Positions 15,962 through 24,978 of a DNA stretch of 64,000 nt are shown here, one piece after another (within the stretch, counting starts at the first letter, position 1; each line of letters opens with the position of its first letter). Under the pieces are notes generated by a model. The model was not told the DNA's origin, made no database searches, and saw only the letters and a list, made by a program, of their open reading frames with translations. Made by a program: the position numbers and the translations under genes. Source of the stretch: CAYNUJ01 sp964573255 (GTDB lineage: Bacteria > Bacteroidota > Ignavibacteria > Ignavibacteriales > Melioribacteraceae); NCBI GenBank assembly GCA_964573255.1, contig CAZNJB010000012.1:1-64000 (forward strand). Direction: 5' to 3'.

Positions 15962-16387
15962 TTATGCACTTTCTCCCATCACCGTGACCACAATTCTCCG
16001 CGCACCGCCGTAATCACGGTGTTCGCCAAGGTAAATGCCTTGCCACGTACCTAGATCCAATCGTCCGTCTTTAATAGGAATTGTAAGCGACTGACAGAGC
16101 AACGATGATTTAATATGTGCGGGCATATCGTCACTGCCTTCGTAAGTGTGTTCGTAATAAGGCGCATCTTCGGGAATCATTTTATTGAAATGCTTTTCCA
16201 TATCGCGCCGTACATCTGGAGAAACATTTTCGTTTATAGTTAAAGACGCCGACGTATGCTTGATAAAAATATTGACGATGCCAACTTTTACCTTACCTAT
16301 TTCCGGTACTGCATTTTCAATTTCGTGGGTAATTATATGAAACCCACGGGGATAAGGCTTAAGAGTTATTTCGGTTTGGTAGTACAT
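15962..16387 (-). CDS. YjbQ/UPF0047 family protein
   Basis: The 141-residue protein matches UPF0047 along its length: IKHTSASLTINENVSPDVRRD, YEHTYEGSDDMPAHIKSSLL and LGTWQGIYLGEHRD contain the conserved His/Asp/Glu residues of the putative active site. Homologues are annotated as secondary thiamine-phosphate synthases from complementation of thiE mutants; the natural role is unsettled. It is cytosolic and single-gene; no thiamine genes are near. Confidence 0.92.
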   Translation of the reverse strand: MYYQTEITLKPYPRGFHIITHEIENAVPEIGKVKVGIVNIFIKHTSASLTINENVSPDVRRDMEKHFNKMIPEDAPYYEHTYEGSDDMPAHIKSSLLCQSLTIPIKDGRLDLGTWQGIYLGEHRDYGGARRIVVTVMGESA

Positions 16388-16430
16388 TTCACTTTCCTCG
16401 ATTCATAATATTATGCGGAAATATTAATGT

Positions 16431-17114
16431 TTAGAACTTATAATCCACTCCTATCAATAATAATACCGAGTAAATTTTCCTATCAAAATCATTCGAAAAT
16501 GAGATATTTTGCAAATCAAAATAATATTTTGATTGCATATTAATAAAAACATCCGACACTAGATTGTATTCCATTCCAATAGCGATTTCTCCGAAAACAG
16601 TCGATGTTTTGAAGTCGTCCTCACTGTTAAACTCTACAAAATTACCATTATGGTAATCAACTATAGTCTGTGCGCTCCTAAAATAACTTAATCCAGCCCC
16701 CAAAAGAAGAAACGGTTTCAAAACATATTCGGGATACTTAAATTTAGCATAAATTGGAATATCCAAGTAACTTAAAGTGATTTTTGCATCTTCAAAACTA
16801 TTCATCAATAAAACTAATATTTTATGTCCCCTTTCAATGAATCGCGGCTCACTTCCTAAAGCAAAATAATCGTTGAAATTGTAATATATGGCTAATGAAA
16901 AAAACATTGCATTCCATTGTCCATCAACAACATCTCCGATACCCTTTTCCTCCAACGCTAAAGACTTTACTAAAGAATAATTTTTACCGCCATTAATTCC
17001 GATACTGAATTGTCCTAAAAGAGTATTAGAATACAACAAAACAAATAACACTATTAAACATCTTCCGTGCCTCTTAGCATCCAATAAACCACTTATTACT
17101 ACAAAGACATTCAT
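16431..17114 (-). CDS. outer membrane beta-barrel protein
   Basis: A 227-residue protein with a hydrophobic signal segment (about 18-35, CLIVLFVLLYSNTLLGQ) followed by FSIGINGGKNYS and alternating amphipathic strands ending in the aromatic strand LLIGVDYKF. This is the pattern of small PorT/OmpA-type barrels in the Bacteroidetes group (IPIYAKFKYPEYVLKPFLLLG is a typical strand pair). The predicted start gives a long n-region and no good ribosome binding site is visible. Function unknown. Confidence 0.75.
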   Translation of the reverse strand: MNVFVVISGLLDAKRHGRCLIVLFVLLYSNTLLGQFSIGINGGKNYSLVKSLALEEKGIGDVVDGQWNAMFFSLAIYYNFNDYFALGSEPRFIERGHKILVLLMNSFEDAKITLSYLDIPIYAKFKYPEYVLKPFLLLGAGLSYFRSAQTIVDYHNGNFVEFNSEDDFKTSTVFGEIAIGMEYNLVSDVFINMQSKYYFDLQNISFSNDFDRKIYSVLLLIGVDYKF

Positions 17115-17419
17115 TCGTTAAAACACCCAAAATATTATTTCATAATAGAATTTATTTATAATCTATAAACAAATTCTATAAATCCGGCTAAAAATATAGT
17201 AAAATAATGGCTCTCAATTATATACCAAATCTATTGCCCTTTGATACACTTGTAATTCATCCAATTTCATTTTGCCCTCTAATTTATTCCATAGAAATAA
17301 AAGACATTTCCAGTAGCTTAATAATATTCGGTGAAGCCGAGCAAGTGACAACCAAATGACGCCGAGTTTGCCTGACGTCAGGCAGGCAAAACGAGGGTAA
17401 TCTCTACCTAATAACTATA
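17115..17419. other. intergenic with REP-like palindrome
   Basis: No gene seen in about 300 bp. The right-hand part carries the G/C-rich palindrome at 17366-17392, which lies immediately downstream of ogt. Confidence 0.5.
17366..17392. repeat. REP-like nested palindrome
   Basis: GTTTGCCTGACGTC, then AGGCAGGCAAAAC: TTTGCCTG (17367-17374) pairs with CAGGCAAA (17383-17390), and the inner GCCTGACGTCAGGC (17370-17383) is itself a perfect palindrome, so two alternative hairpins can form. It is markedly richer in G/C than its surroundings. Such short palindromes are typical dispersed REP elements; a decayed REP-associated transposase lies 1.3 kb away. Confidence 0.6.
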
Positions 17420-17917
17420 CTAGTCAAACAGTTCCATCTGTACCTCTTTCCCCGAATGCTTAGCCTCATGTTTCAGCAGCCACTCCTTGCGCCACAGTCC
17501 GCCGGCATATCCGGTTAAACTGCCGTCTGCTCCAATTACGCGATGACAAGGAACAATAATGGATATTTTATTCTTCCCGTTTGCGCTGCCCACAGCTCTA
17601 ATTGATTTGACATCGCCTAAAGCTTCGGCTAATTGATTATAAGAAATCGTTTCCCCAAATGGAATCTTGAGCAATTCGTTCCAAACCCGATGCTGAAATT
17701 CAGTCCCCTCCTGATAAATCGGAATGTCAAATTCTTTACGAATACCGGCGAAATATTCCGCCAACTGTTCTTTACACTCCAGCAAAATATCATTGGAGTT
17801 CCCCGGTTCCATTTCCGTGTCAGAAAAAACAAATAAAATGGAGTTTACCGCATCCTCGGTTGCTGTTAATTTCAGTAGGCCTAATGGAGATTTAAGATAT
17901 GTAATATATTTTTTCAT
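17420..17917 (-). CDS. ogt: methylated-DNA--protein-cysteine methyltransferase
   Basis: The 165-residue protein removes O6-alkyl groups from guanine by suicide transfer to Cys124 in IVPCHRVIG. The RAVGSANGKNKISI helix region and the GYAGGLWRKEWLLKHE tail are complete, with the ribonuclease-like N-terminal domain of Ogt (about 1-75). There is no AdaA-type regulatory domain. It lies in the same region as dinB and lexA but in its own unit; the downstream 300 bp hold a REP-like palindrome. Confidence 0.95.
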   Translation of the reverse strand: MKKYITYLKSPLGLLKLTATEDAVNSILFVFSDTEMEPGNSNDILLECKEQLAEYFAGIRKEFDIPIYQEGTEFQHRVWNELLKIPFGETISYNQLAEALGDVKSIRAVGSANGKNKISIIVPCHRVIGADGSLTGYAGGLWRKEWLLKHEAKHSGKEVQMELFD

Positions 17918-17934
17918 AACTGCTTAAGGTTCTT

Positions 17935-18138
17935 TTACTTTTTCCAGCATCGAACCAATTTTCTCGAACGAATATTTTTCCCTTTTAACTCAATTGTTAC
18001 TTCCATCTCATCGACATTATGGTCTTTTAATTTTTTCTTCACATTATCTGGAATAGCTATATCTACTCGTTTTGTGATTTTCCCTTTATATTTTATTTTC
18101 CCATCCAGCACACCAATTTCATTTTTTCTTTTAGCCAT
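17935..18138 (-). CDS. hypothetical small basic protein
   Basis: A 67-residue, Lys-rich soluble protein starting MAKRKNEIGVLDG (GGAATAACG before the ATG at 18138; an ATG ten codons upstream is less likely). Body: KRVDIAIPDNVKKKLKDHNV, then EMEVTIELKGKNIRSRK, suggesting a short beta-alpha-beta unit. I recognise no family. It lies 17 bp upstream of ogt and may be co-transcribed. Confidence 0.55.
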   Translation of the reverse strand: MAKRKNEIGVLDGKIKYKGKITKRVDIAIPDNVKKKLKDHNVDEMEVTIELKGKNIRSRKLVRCWKK

Positions 18139-18224
18139 CGTTATTCCATAGTTCTTTGTTTCACGCAAGGATACAAGTAAAAATTCAACTTATGGTACCC
18201 TTTACATAAACTTAAGAAAAGCTT

Positions 18225-18644
18225 TTAAAATTCTTCCTCTTCCACAAACGCCTCAAACCTTTTTCGCTCTTCGGGGGTTAATCTGTGCGGCTTTTTCGTT
18301 TCGGTATTAATGAACAATCCTTTTTGCCAGCCCTCTGCTGCAAGAATGCCGTCATTTTTGTAGAACCGAAAACTCATTATTGCCGATGCCGCACCAAGTT
18401 TGGATACCCATATCTCCGCATAGACTTTATCTCCGAAATAAATCGGTTTTCTGTAACGAATATGTGTTTCGGTAAGAACCGGAAGGATACCGGATTTTTC
18501 AATTTCTTCTACGGGCAACCCCATTGCCTCGAGAAGTTTCATCCTGCCAATCTCCATCCATTCAATATAAACAGTGTTATTAAGATGATGAACAATATCG
18601 ATTTGATAGGTGTAAACTTCTAGATTGTATTTTATTCTACTCAT
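18225..18644 (-). CDS. acyl-CoA thioesterase, 4HBT (hot-dog) family
   Basis: The 139-residue hot-dog protein of the YbgC/FadM type has YQIDIVHHLNNTVYIEWMEI (catalytic Asp and the following HxNN stretch) on the long central helix, then ETHIRYRKPIYFGDKVYAEI and SFRFYKNDGILAAEGWQKG strands. It would hydrolyse acyl-CoA thioesters; chain length cannot be told. An AGGGAG site lies just upstream of the ATG. Single gene; its 5' end is 18 bp from the remains of a transposase. Confidence 0.88.
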   Translation of the reverse strand: MSRIKYNLEVYTYQIDIVHHLNNTVYIEWMEIGRMKLLEAMGLPVEEIEKSGILPVLTETHIRYRKPIYFGDKVYAEIWVSKLGAASAIMSFRFYKNDGILAAEGWQKGLFINTETKKPHRLTPEERKRFEAFVEEEEF

Positions 18645-18662
18645 AAAAAATCTCCCTTTTAA

Positions 18663-19031
18663 TCAATGCCTATTTCCGATAATTCTTCTTTTATTAATTT
18701 CTCTTTGTATGTTTTTCTTTTTCCATTTTTGGAGATTGTTACGAATGTATTTTAATATCCTCAACAAATCATTTTCATCGCGAACAATCTGATAATAAAA
18801 CCGTTCCTGCCAACCAAAATTTTTGTAATCACTTGGCATTACACCACCGTGTAACCGCCGCCTTGAATGCACTGATTACATTCCAAAACATTCGTCCATT
18901 TTTAATTTCTCCAAACATAATCTCATGTCTTTGTGCACATATTGTAACGTAATACCAACCGGGATTCGAATAATCCCAATCCTTTTTTCTCGTCGCTTCA
19001 ACACGATATTTATTTTTTTAAACAACGTCAT
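18663..19031 (-). pseudogene. REP-associated tyrosine transposase (RAYT), decayed
   Basis: Reading the minus strand in shifting frames recovers RAYT sequence. MTLFKK begins at 19031. After a frame change in the A7 run come KYRVEATRKKDWDYSNPGW and YYVTICAQRHEIMFGEIKNG, then a jump to VISAFKAAVTRWCNAK. After a second frame change comes DYKNFGWQERFYYQIVRDEN and the end, LKYIRNNLQKWKKK. Two frameshifts and an internal deletion (about 60-80 residues between the first and second halves) make it inactive. RAYTs are single-copy Y1-type transposases that mobilise REP palindromes. The ATG follows directly on the lexA stop. Confidence 0.85.
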
Positions 19032-19032
19032 T

Positions 19033-19650
19033 TCACCCCACCCTTCTTTCCATACTTCTGTAAACGCCAATAACCACGCCTACTAATTTGAAACCGGAAT
19101 AATCTTTTTCTATTATTATCGGTTCATACTCGGGATTTTCGGAATGGAGTTCGATTCTGTTTTTCTTTTTGTAGAACCGCTTTACAACCGCGGCATCGTC
19201 CAGCACGGCAACAACAATATGCCCGTTGCGTACTTCGGTATTGGGATTAACAATAATAACATCCCCGGTAAAGATGTAGGCATCTTTAAGACTGTCCCCT
19301 TTTACTTTCAGCAGAAATGAATCCTTTGGCATACGGGCGATTGTAGGCAGTTCGATTGTATCTATCGCATCGGGATAAATAGTAAGCGGATTTCCGGCAG
19401 CAACTTCTCCGAGTACGGGACGCGGTATAAAAAATTTATCTTCCGTCAGTAGTTCAATTCCGCGGGAAATTTTCGGATTACGCCTGATGTAGCCCTTCCG
19501 CTCGATTGCTTTTAAATGCTGTTGCACAGTGGAGCGATTGCGATAACCGAAATGCTCGGCAACTTCGGCAAGCGTAGGAATTTTTCCCTCTGCTTTTTTA
19601 TCAATAATAAAATCGAGTATCTTTTGCTGGGTTTGAGTTAAGTTTTTCAT
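19033..19650 (-). CDS. lexA: LexA repressor
   Basis: The 205-residue SOS repressor is complete: winged helix-turn-helix (TLAEVAEHFGYRNRSTVQQH, 27-46), Ala85-Gly86 cleavage bond in GEVAAGNPL, catalytic Ser120 (VKGDSL) and Lys157 (DDAAVVKRFY). It should self-cleave on RecA filaments and derepress damage genes such as dinB. The last residues, SMERRVG, are unlike the usual short end and run up to the transposase remnant, so the original 3' end may have been altered. A weak TTGTGA-N17-TATTCA promoter can be drawn upstream. A palindrome at 19820-19837 could be a control site. Confidence 0.95.
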   Translation of the reverse strand: MKNLTQTQQKILDFIIDKKAEGKIPTLAEVAEHFGYRNRSTVQQHLKAIERKGYIRRNPKISRGIELLTEDKFFIPRPVLGEVAAGNPLTIYPDAIDTIELPTIARMPKDSFLLKVKGDSLKDAYIFTGDVIIVNPNTEVRNGHIVVAVLDDAAVVKRFYKKKNRIELHSENPEYEPIIIEKDYSGFKLVGVVIGVYRSMERRVG

Positions 19651-19819
19651 AGCAACCTATTGCTTATTTTTCTATTTTTACTTTTTCTTTCCCTGAATAC
19701 ACCTTCGGCACGTCAGTCACAACTGAAAAGAAGAAGCATTTTACTCTTGAAATATGTTCTTGCAACTTAAATTAACCGGAGTGCAAGCATACATCCGGTA
19801 TTCAAAAACAAGAACAAAT

Positions 19820-19837
19820 ACCATACATTTGTATGGT
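19820..19837. promoter_or_regulatory. palindrome upstream of lexA
   Basis: ACCATACATTTGTATGGT: 7-bp arms around ATTT, about 170 bp before the lexA ATG and 110 bp past the histidine-kinase stop. It has the form of a dimeric repressor operator. It is neither the E. coli nor the B. subtilis LexA consensus, so LexA binding is only a guess. Confidence 0.4.
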
Positions 19838-19891
19838 TCTAATTTATCTATAAATTATTTCCTAGTCAAGAGGAATTTACAGTTTAGGGTT

Positions 19892-19923
19892 TAAAATAAA
19901 AACGGTTCCGCTAAGGGAACCGT
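19892..19923 (-). terminator. terminator of the exopolysaccharide operon
   Basis: ACGGTTCC (19902-19909) and GGAACCGT (19916-19923) form an 8-bp stem with a 6-nt loop. The minus strand then runs TTTTTATTTT. It lies 26 bp past the stop of the hybrid histidine kinase, the last gene of the operon. Confidence 0.88.
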
Positions 19924-19948
19924 CCGATAAAAATTATTTAGAAAAGAA

Positions 19949-22900
19949 TCACATTACCTTTTGCAACGACTCCAAAACCTTTTCTCGCAATAACGGTTTA
20001 TTGATAAAATCACTGAATCCGGCTTGAATGAATTTTTCTGCAGCGCCCGGTACAACATACGCAGTAACAGCTATAATTGGAATATTCTCATAACCTGGCA
20101 TCTTTTTAATAATTTTCAATGCATCCAAACCATTATATTCACCTTGTAAATTTATATCCATAACAATAAAATCGAATTTTTTACTCTTTAGTAGAGGCAA
20201 GGCTTTTTCGAAACTATTTGCAAATTCGATGGTTTTCAATTCTTTCATCTGGACTTTAAACAGAATTTGAGAATCCACCTGATCTTCAACATAAAGACAG
20301 GAAAGCTTCGAAATATCGAGTTCCTTCTCTTTTGGGAGAACCGGTTCAGGCTCAGGTTCAGGCTGAGGTAAAGGCTGAGGTTTGGGTTCTTCAGGTATGG
20401 GAATCTGCTCAGACGGATGCTCAAGAATAGCATTTTCTAACATTTCTTGTTCAATGGAGATTTCCGGCACTTCCAACTTCAATGGGAATACAATTCCAAA
20501 CTCGGTTGGATGGGCAGCCGAAGGAATAGAGCGAATCTCCCCATTCAATATTTCAAGCAATTTCCTTACTAATCGAACCGTAAAACGGGAAAGCCCAAAA
20601 TTCTTGCGGATGTTAATCTCGTCATCTACGAAAACAGCTTTTAAATTGCCGAGCAATTCTTCCGATATTCCGCTTTTCTGATCTTTTATGCCGATAACGA
20701 ATTTATTATTTTCGAAATAATTTCCGGAAATAAATATTTCGCTTTCGTGCGTCATAATCAGCGCAAAATTGATCATTTGCCGCAAAAATGTAATGAATTT
20801 ATGTTTATCCGATACGAACTCGAGTGAAGAAGAAATTTTACCGTAATTAAATTTCACTTCATTCGATTCGGCAATCTTCTTGGTCGATTCCTGGAGATCG
20901 TTGAGCAAGTCAACAAATTTTATATCCGTTACACTCAATTCAACATAATCTTGCTCCAAATGTGAAAATTCAACAGCAATGTCCATCGTCTGCAGAAGGA
21001 CTCTCTGATTTTCATCGATTATCTGAATAGCTTCCCTTTGTTCTTCATTCGGATTCTCAATACTTTCTGATAACTCCTGAACAAAACCAATTATCACATT
21101 TAACGGAGTTAACAGTTCGTGAAATAGATTAGAGAGGAAAGTGGAATCGATCCCACTCTTTTTCAATTCCCCATTAATTTCCTGAGACTTAGCAACAGAT
21201 TCTTCGGTTATTTTAAATATCAAACTGAATCTTTCAACCTTATCTTTATAACCAAAGATTGGAGTCCCAACTACGGTAGTTTCAATTTGTGTCCCTTCAG
21301 AAGTTTTAACTTGCAGGGTAATTCTTTTTTCTTCAGCGAATTCACTTTGAAATAGATTTGAATTTAAAATTCCTCTATCCTTATCAACTAAAATGCTCGA
21401 AATCGGATTTTGTTCTATCTCTGCTTTTGTATAACCGAACTTTTCGATAAAAGCATCATTAATATATTTCACAAAACCATGATTATCCGTTATTGCAATC
21501 GGATAACCCGAATTTTCAAAAGCTGCTTTATAGAGTTGCAATTTTTTCTCTAGTTCAATCTCTTCGGTCACATCCCTAATCGTACTAAACAACGAAAGAA
21601 TACCATTAAAATCTATCTCTTTATTATTTATTTCAACAATAATAAAAGAACCATCCTTCCGCTTCTGCCGCATGATTATTCCATTGCCGTTGGATTTACT
21701 TTCTTCCGGAGTTTCAATTAATGTCTGAATATCCTCCGGAGCATATAAATCGGTTAAATCGAGAGATAAAAATTCTTCTCTCGTATAACCGTATAATTTT
21801 AGCGCTGCATTATTTACATCTAAAAACTTAAGATTCTCGGCATTATAAATTAATGCAGGTAAAGGATAGCTATGTAATATTGTATCGTACATTTTTTCAC
21901 TCGAAATTATTTCATTGTCTTGATCATGGCTCAAATAAACTAGTGCTAAAGTTGATTTCTCGGACTGCACTACCTTTTGAACCATAAATTTTATTTTTTT
22001 ATTCTCAATTTCCGAAGAAAAATCAGTTTTTTTTTCTTCTTGATTAGTAAAAAAATCATTTAATAATTGGCTACTGCCTTTTGCTAAAATCGAATTCAAA
22101 TTAAATGATCGATTTCGCAAGGCTGTAATAAATAATTCTTTGGCAGAATGCGAATAAGAGAGAACATTTCCATCCTCGTCAATAAGAATTACAGGTATCA
22201 GCCAATCACTAACGTCCAGATTGGTCGTTAATTGCTCATTTAGATCAAACTTGCCGGTATCTATATTATCAATCGAAAAAGATAAAATTGCAACAATATT
22301 ATTATCGATATCAACTAAAGGTATTTGTGCAATTTTTTTTAGTCGCATTTGTCTAAGGAATAAACTGCCGGAAATATCTTCAAGAAGAATGTTATTCCCC
22401 GTTCTAAGCACATATTCGTGCGCTTCAGAAAATATGCGGTACAAATAATTCGGAAGTATTTCTTTCTCACGCTTTCCTTCCAATTTTCGCTTTGGAATTC
22501 CCAAAAATCCAGAAAAACTGCGATTGGCTATCACAATTTTCCCATCGGGATCTTTAATCCAAAAAAATCCTTCGTATTCGTCCAAAATACGCTGGGTTTT
22601 GGACTTACCAATAATTGTGAATGGATAATTCGATTTAATTATTTCTATAATTTTCTTAGTTGAACGACTTAAATAATCTTCAACATCACCAGAATATAAG
22701 TCAATTTTAAGAGTACTTTTCCCTTCAGATTTACTGATCGAAATAATATTAAGTTTGTATAAAACCTTCCCTTTTATTTTTATTGAATCAATGTTTACCT
22801 CAATATCGGAAGGGGAATCGAGCCTCTCGAGCTGTATAACATTATTTCTGATTTTATCCGAAATAATCGGATCGCTCAGTTTCCTCCTGCTCCCTTCTGA

Positions 22901-23050
22901 AAGTACGTCAAAAATATTCGTAACACCCGAAAATTCTTTTTTCAATTCCTCGCTCATAGAAACAATTTTTCCATTCTTATCTATGAGCAGAAAAGAAGTT
23001 TCCGAACCACTTAATATTGTTTCGTCAATATATAATTTATCGGAGAACAT
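19949..23050 (-). CDS. multi-PAS hybrid histidine kinase, ATPase domain degenerate
   Basis: 1033 residues without membrane helices. Four to five PAS-like sensor modules fill about 10-630 (FLLIDKNGKIVS; FFWIKDPDGKIVIANRSF; PALIYNAENLKFLDVNNAAL; PIAITDNHGFVKYINDAF). HisKA follows with His644 in FHELLTPLNVIIGF, then an HATPase-like domain (about 700-880), a Pro/Glu linker (895-925) and a receiver domain with Asp965 (VMDINLQGEYNGLDAL). The N-box reads MINFALIMTHE, with Phe where the Mg-binding Asn belongs, and the second glycine box is NFGLSRFTV; both suggest weak or no ATP binding. It starts in the TAATG overlap with the lipoprotein gene and ends the exopolysaccharide operon, so it may act as a signal-relaying or phosphatase-type regulator. 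Confidence 0.88.
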   Translation of the reverse strand: MFSDKLYIDETILSGSETSFLLIDKNGKIVSMSEELKKEFSGVTNIFDVLSEGSRRKLSDPIISDKIRNNVIQLERLDSPSDIEVNIDSIKIKGKVLYKLNIISISKSEGKSTLKIDLYSGDVEDYLSRSTKKIIEIIKSNYPFTIIGKSKTQRILDEYEGFFWIKDPDGKIVIANRSFSGFLGIPKRKLEGKREKEILPNYLYRIFSEAHEYVLRTGNNILLEDISGSLFLRQMRLKKIAQIPLVDIDNNIVAILSFSIDNIDTGKFDLNEQLTTNLDVSDWLIPVILIDEDGNVLSYSHSAKELFITALRNRSFNLNSILAKGSSQLLNDFFTNQEEKKTDFSSEIENKKIKFMVQKVVQSEKSTLALVYLSHDQDNEIISSEKMYDTILHSYPLPALIYNAENLKFLDVNNAALKLYGYTREEFLSLDLTDLYAPEDIQTLIETPEESKSNGNGIIMRQKRKDGSFIIVEINNKEIDFNGILSLFSTIRDVTEEIELEKKLQLYKAAFENSGYPIAITDNHGFVKYINDAFIEKFGYTKAEIEQNPISSILVDKDRGILNSNLFQSEFAEEKRITLQVKTSEGTQIETTVVGTPIFGYKDKVERFSLIFKITEESVAKSQEINGELKKSGIDSTFLSNLFHELLTPLNVIIGFVQELSESIENPNEEQREAIQIIDENQRVLLQTMDIAVEFSHLEQDYVELSVTDIKFVDLLNDLQESTKKIAESNEVKFNYGKISSSLEFVSDKHKFITFLRQMINFALIMTHESEIFISGNYFENNKFVIGIKDQKSGISEELLGNLKAVFVDDEINIRKNFGLSRFTVRLVRKLLEILNGEIRSIPSAAHPTEFGIVFPLKLEVPEISIEQEMLENAILEHPSEQIPIPEEPKPQPLPQPEPEPEPVLPKEKELDISKLSCLYVEDQVDSQILFKVQMKELKTIEFANSFEKALPLLKSKKFDFIVMDINLQGEYNGLDALKIIKKMPGYENIPIIAVTAYVVPGAAEKFIQAGFSDFINKPLLREKVLESLQKVM

Positions 23051-24879
23051 TAGAACGGAATCGTTACTTGATAAATATTTGAATATTGAGAAACACTTTG
23101 TCCGTTATATGCCCTAACTCTATAATCATAAGATGTTCCCCTATATAGTCCTTTGGTTTCATCCCTATAGAATTGAGCATTAGGCCCAACAATTGCAATC
23201 TGCGTAAAATTAGTAGCTCCCGTAATTCTTCTCTCTATTAGAAAACCTAACTCATTATCCGAATTATCAGTCCAAGTTAAATCCACTGCTAATTGATTCG
23301 GAACAGCTGACGCGACTAAATTAGTAGGTCTAAAAATGCCTCCGGGACCACCCGCAGTGCTTACAATATTAGAAAAATTAGAATACTCACCGCCCAAAAA
23401 TGCTCTAACTTTGTATGAATAAATTAGATTAGGATCTTGAATTGTATCGTTGTACGCTTGCGTTCTCGGCGGTAAAATTTTATAAATATGGAAGTTGGAT
23501 AAATCACCGTCTCTTCTCCAAAGTTCTATTCCATCCTCCGTGCTGGCGTTGTTTGTCCAGAACAAACCATAAAGCTGATTTGGAATAAATTCAGAGATTT
23601 CCAAATTGCTCGGAGATCTTAAAGGCACGAATGGAACATATGCAGAATCTTCATTTGAGTACGGAGTAAAAAATCCTTCTGTAGTAGTATGTTTAGCCCT
23701 GTAGTAATAAAGAGTGTTGCTTGTAACATTTGTATCGATAAAAACATTCTCGTCAGCAACCGTTGCTCCAATTTGTGTGTACGTACCTGTTAAACCCGTT
23801 CTGCGTTCTACAACAGTTCCGTTTTCAAGAACAGTATTATCCGACCAAGTAATTTTTACTGCATCAATAGTTTTATCGAAATTTGCAACTAAATTCGATG
23901 GGCTTGGGATGTCCACTCCGAAAGTAGTAACCGTAATTTCAGAAGAATAGGTTTCAGAATTGCTTGTGAATACGCCTACACGATAATGGTAAGTAGTATA
24001 TTGAGTTAATCCCTGGTCAATATATTCTTCAGAATTTGGTGGAAGTATTTTTATAGTAGTCCAAGGATCACTCGTCAAAACTTTTCTCTGAACTTTAAAT
24101 CCATTTTCCTCGGTTGAATTATCCTGCCACGTTAATTGAATCAAACTCTTACCCAAAGCTTGACCGAATAAATTAGTTGGAGGACTTCCGGCAGCACCGC
24201 CTGAATTTACTTCGTTGCTGAATGGAGAATTACCAAATGCATTAACGGCTCTTACTTTATAATAATATGTAACAAATTGAGCAACTGTTCTATCAAGCCA
24301 ATTATTCGAGTTAGCCTGTAAGGTTTGAACTACGCGATAATTTCCGTTATCCCCGTCTTTACGCCAAACTTCAAATGAGTCCTCATTGTTCGAACTGTCA
24401 TCCCATACCAACAAAACTTCTGTTTCGGATACTCTTTGCAAAAAGAGATTGTACGGTCTTCTCGGCGGTTCTGTATTCGCAAGAACCAGAATAGAATCGA
24501 AAGTAGAACTTGTTTTGAACTTACCTTCTTTATTATATACTGCTACATAATAACTGATTTTTTGTCCAACAATTGCGGAATCTACCGTTAAATAAAGCAA
24601 TGGATTCGTACCGTTAGTATTAGGAGAAAAAACTCCGGTAGATTTCTTGTTGATGAATACTTCAAACCGATCAATTCCCTGGCTTCCTAATCCCGGGGAA
24701 GCATCATAATTTATCCTGTTCTGCCCTACTTGGATGGTATCTCCTGTCTTAGGGCTATAGACATTAATTTTCGGTTCGGATGTTAAAGGATTATTTATTG
24801 TCTGCACACATCCGACAACAATAGAAAGAGTTATAATTACAGCAATTAAATATTTTAACTTTGTTTTATTCATCTTCAT
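23050..24879 (-). CDS. fibronectin type III lipoprotein
   Basis: Residues after the ATG at 24879 form a lipoprotein signal (KMNKTKLKYLIAVIITLSI ending in a VVGC lipobox), then a pre-FnIII beta domain (KINVYSPKTGDTIQVGQ) and five FnIII repeats of about 90 residues with the recurrent pattern YYYKVRAVN/YHYRVGVF. An in-frame ATG at 24966 would add 29 residues before the signal and is less likely. It would be anchored in the outer membrane or periplasm, perhaps binding the polymer. It follows the NodB-like gene and overlaps the kinase gene by one base. Confidence 0.85.
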   Translation of the reverse strand: MKMNKTKLKYLIAVIITLSIVVGCVQTINNPLTSEPKINVYSPKTGDTIQVGQNRINYDASPGLGSQGIDRFEVFINKKSTGVFSPNTNGTNPLLYLTVDSAIVGQKISYYVAVYNKEGKFKTSSTFDSILVLANTEPPRRPYNLFLQRVSETEVLLVWDDSSNNEDSFEVWRKDGDNGNYRVVQTLQANSNNWLDRTVAQFVTYYYKVRAVNAFGNSPFSNEVNSGGAAGSPPTNLFGQALGKSLIQLTWQDNSTEENGFKVQRKVLTSDPWTTIKILPPNSEEYIDQGLTQYTTYHYRVGVFTSNSETYSSEITVTTFGVDIPSPSNLVANFDKTIDAVKITWSDNTVLENGTVVERRTGLTGTYTQIGATVADENVFIDTNVTSNTLYYYRAKHTTTEGFFTPYSNEDSAYVPFVPLRSPSNLEISEFIPNQLYGLFWTNNASTEDGIELWRRDGDLSNFHIYKILPPRTQAYNDTIQDPNLIYSYKVRAFLGGEYSNFSNIVSTAGGPGGIFRPTNLVASAVPNQLAVDLTWTDNSDNELGFLIERRITGATNFTQIAIVGPNAQFYRDETKGLYRGTSYDYRVRAYNGQSVSQYSNIYQVTIPF

Positions 24880-24978
24880 ACTATAATTTTTCAAATAATC
24901 TAAAAGAAAGAATAGAAATTTGGGAAAAATGTTACCGGACTTTCTATCTTTTTGAAGAACTGTCATAGTCTTCTCAAA

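Noticed and set aside
18663..19070. Two short open frames as separate small genes
   Set aside because: Shifted-frame translation recovers one transposase sequence, so these are pieces of a pseudogene.
19651..19948. B. subtilis-type LexA box (GAAC-N4-GTTC) before lexA
   Set aside because: The GAAC and GTTC elements present are about 20 bp apart, far from the required spacing.
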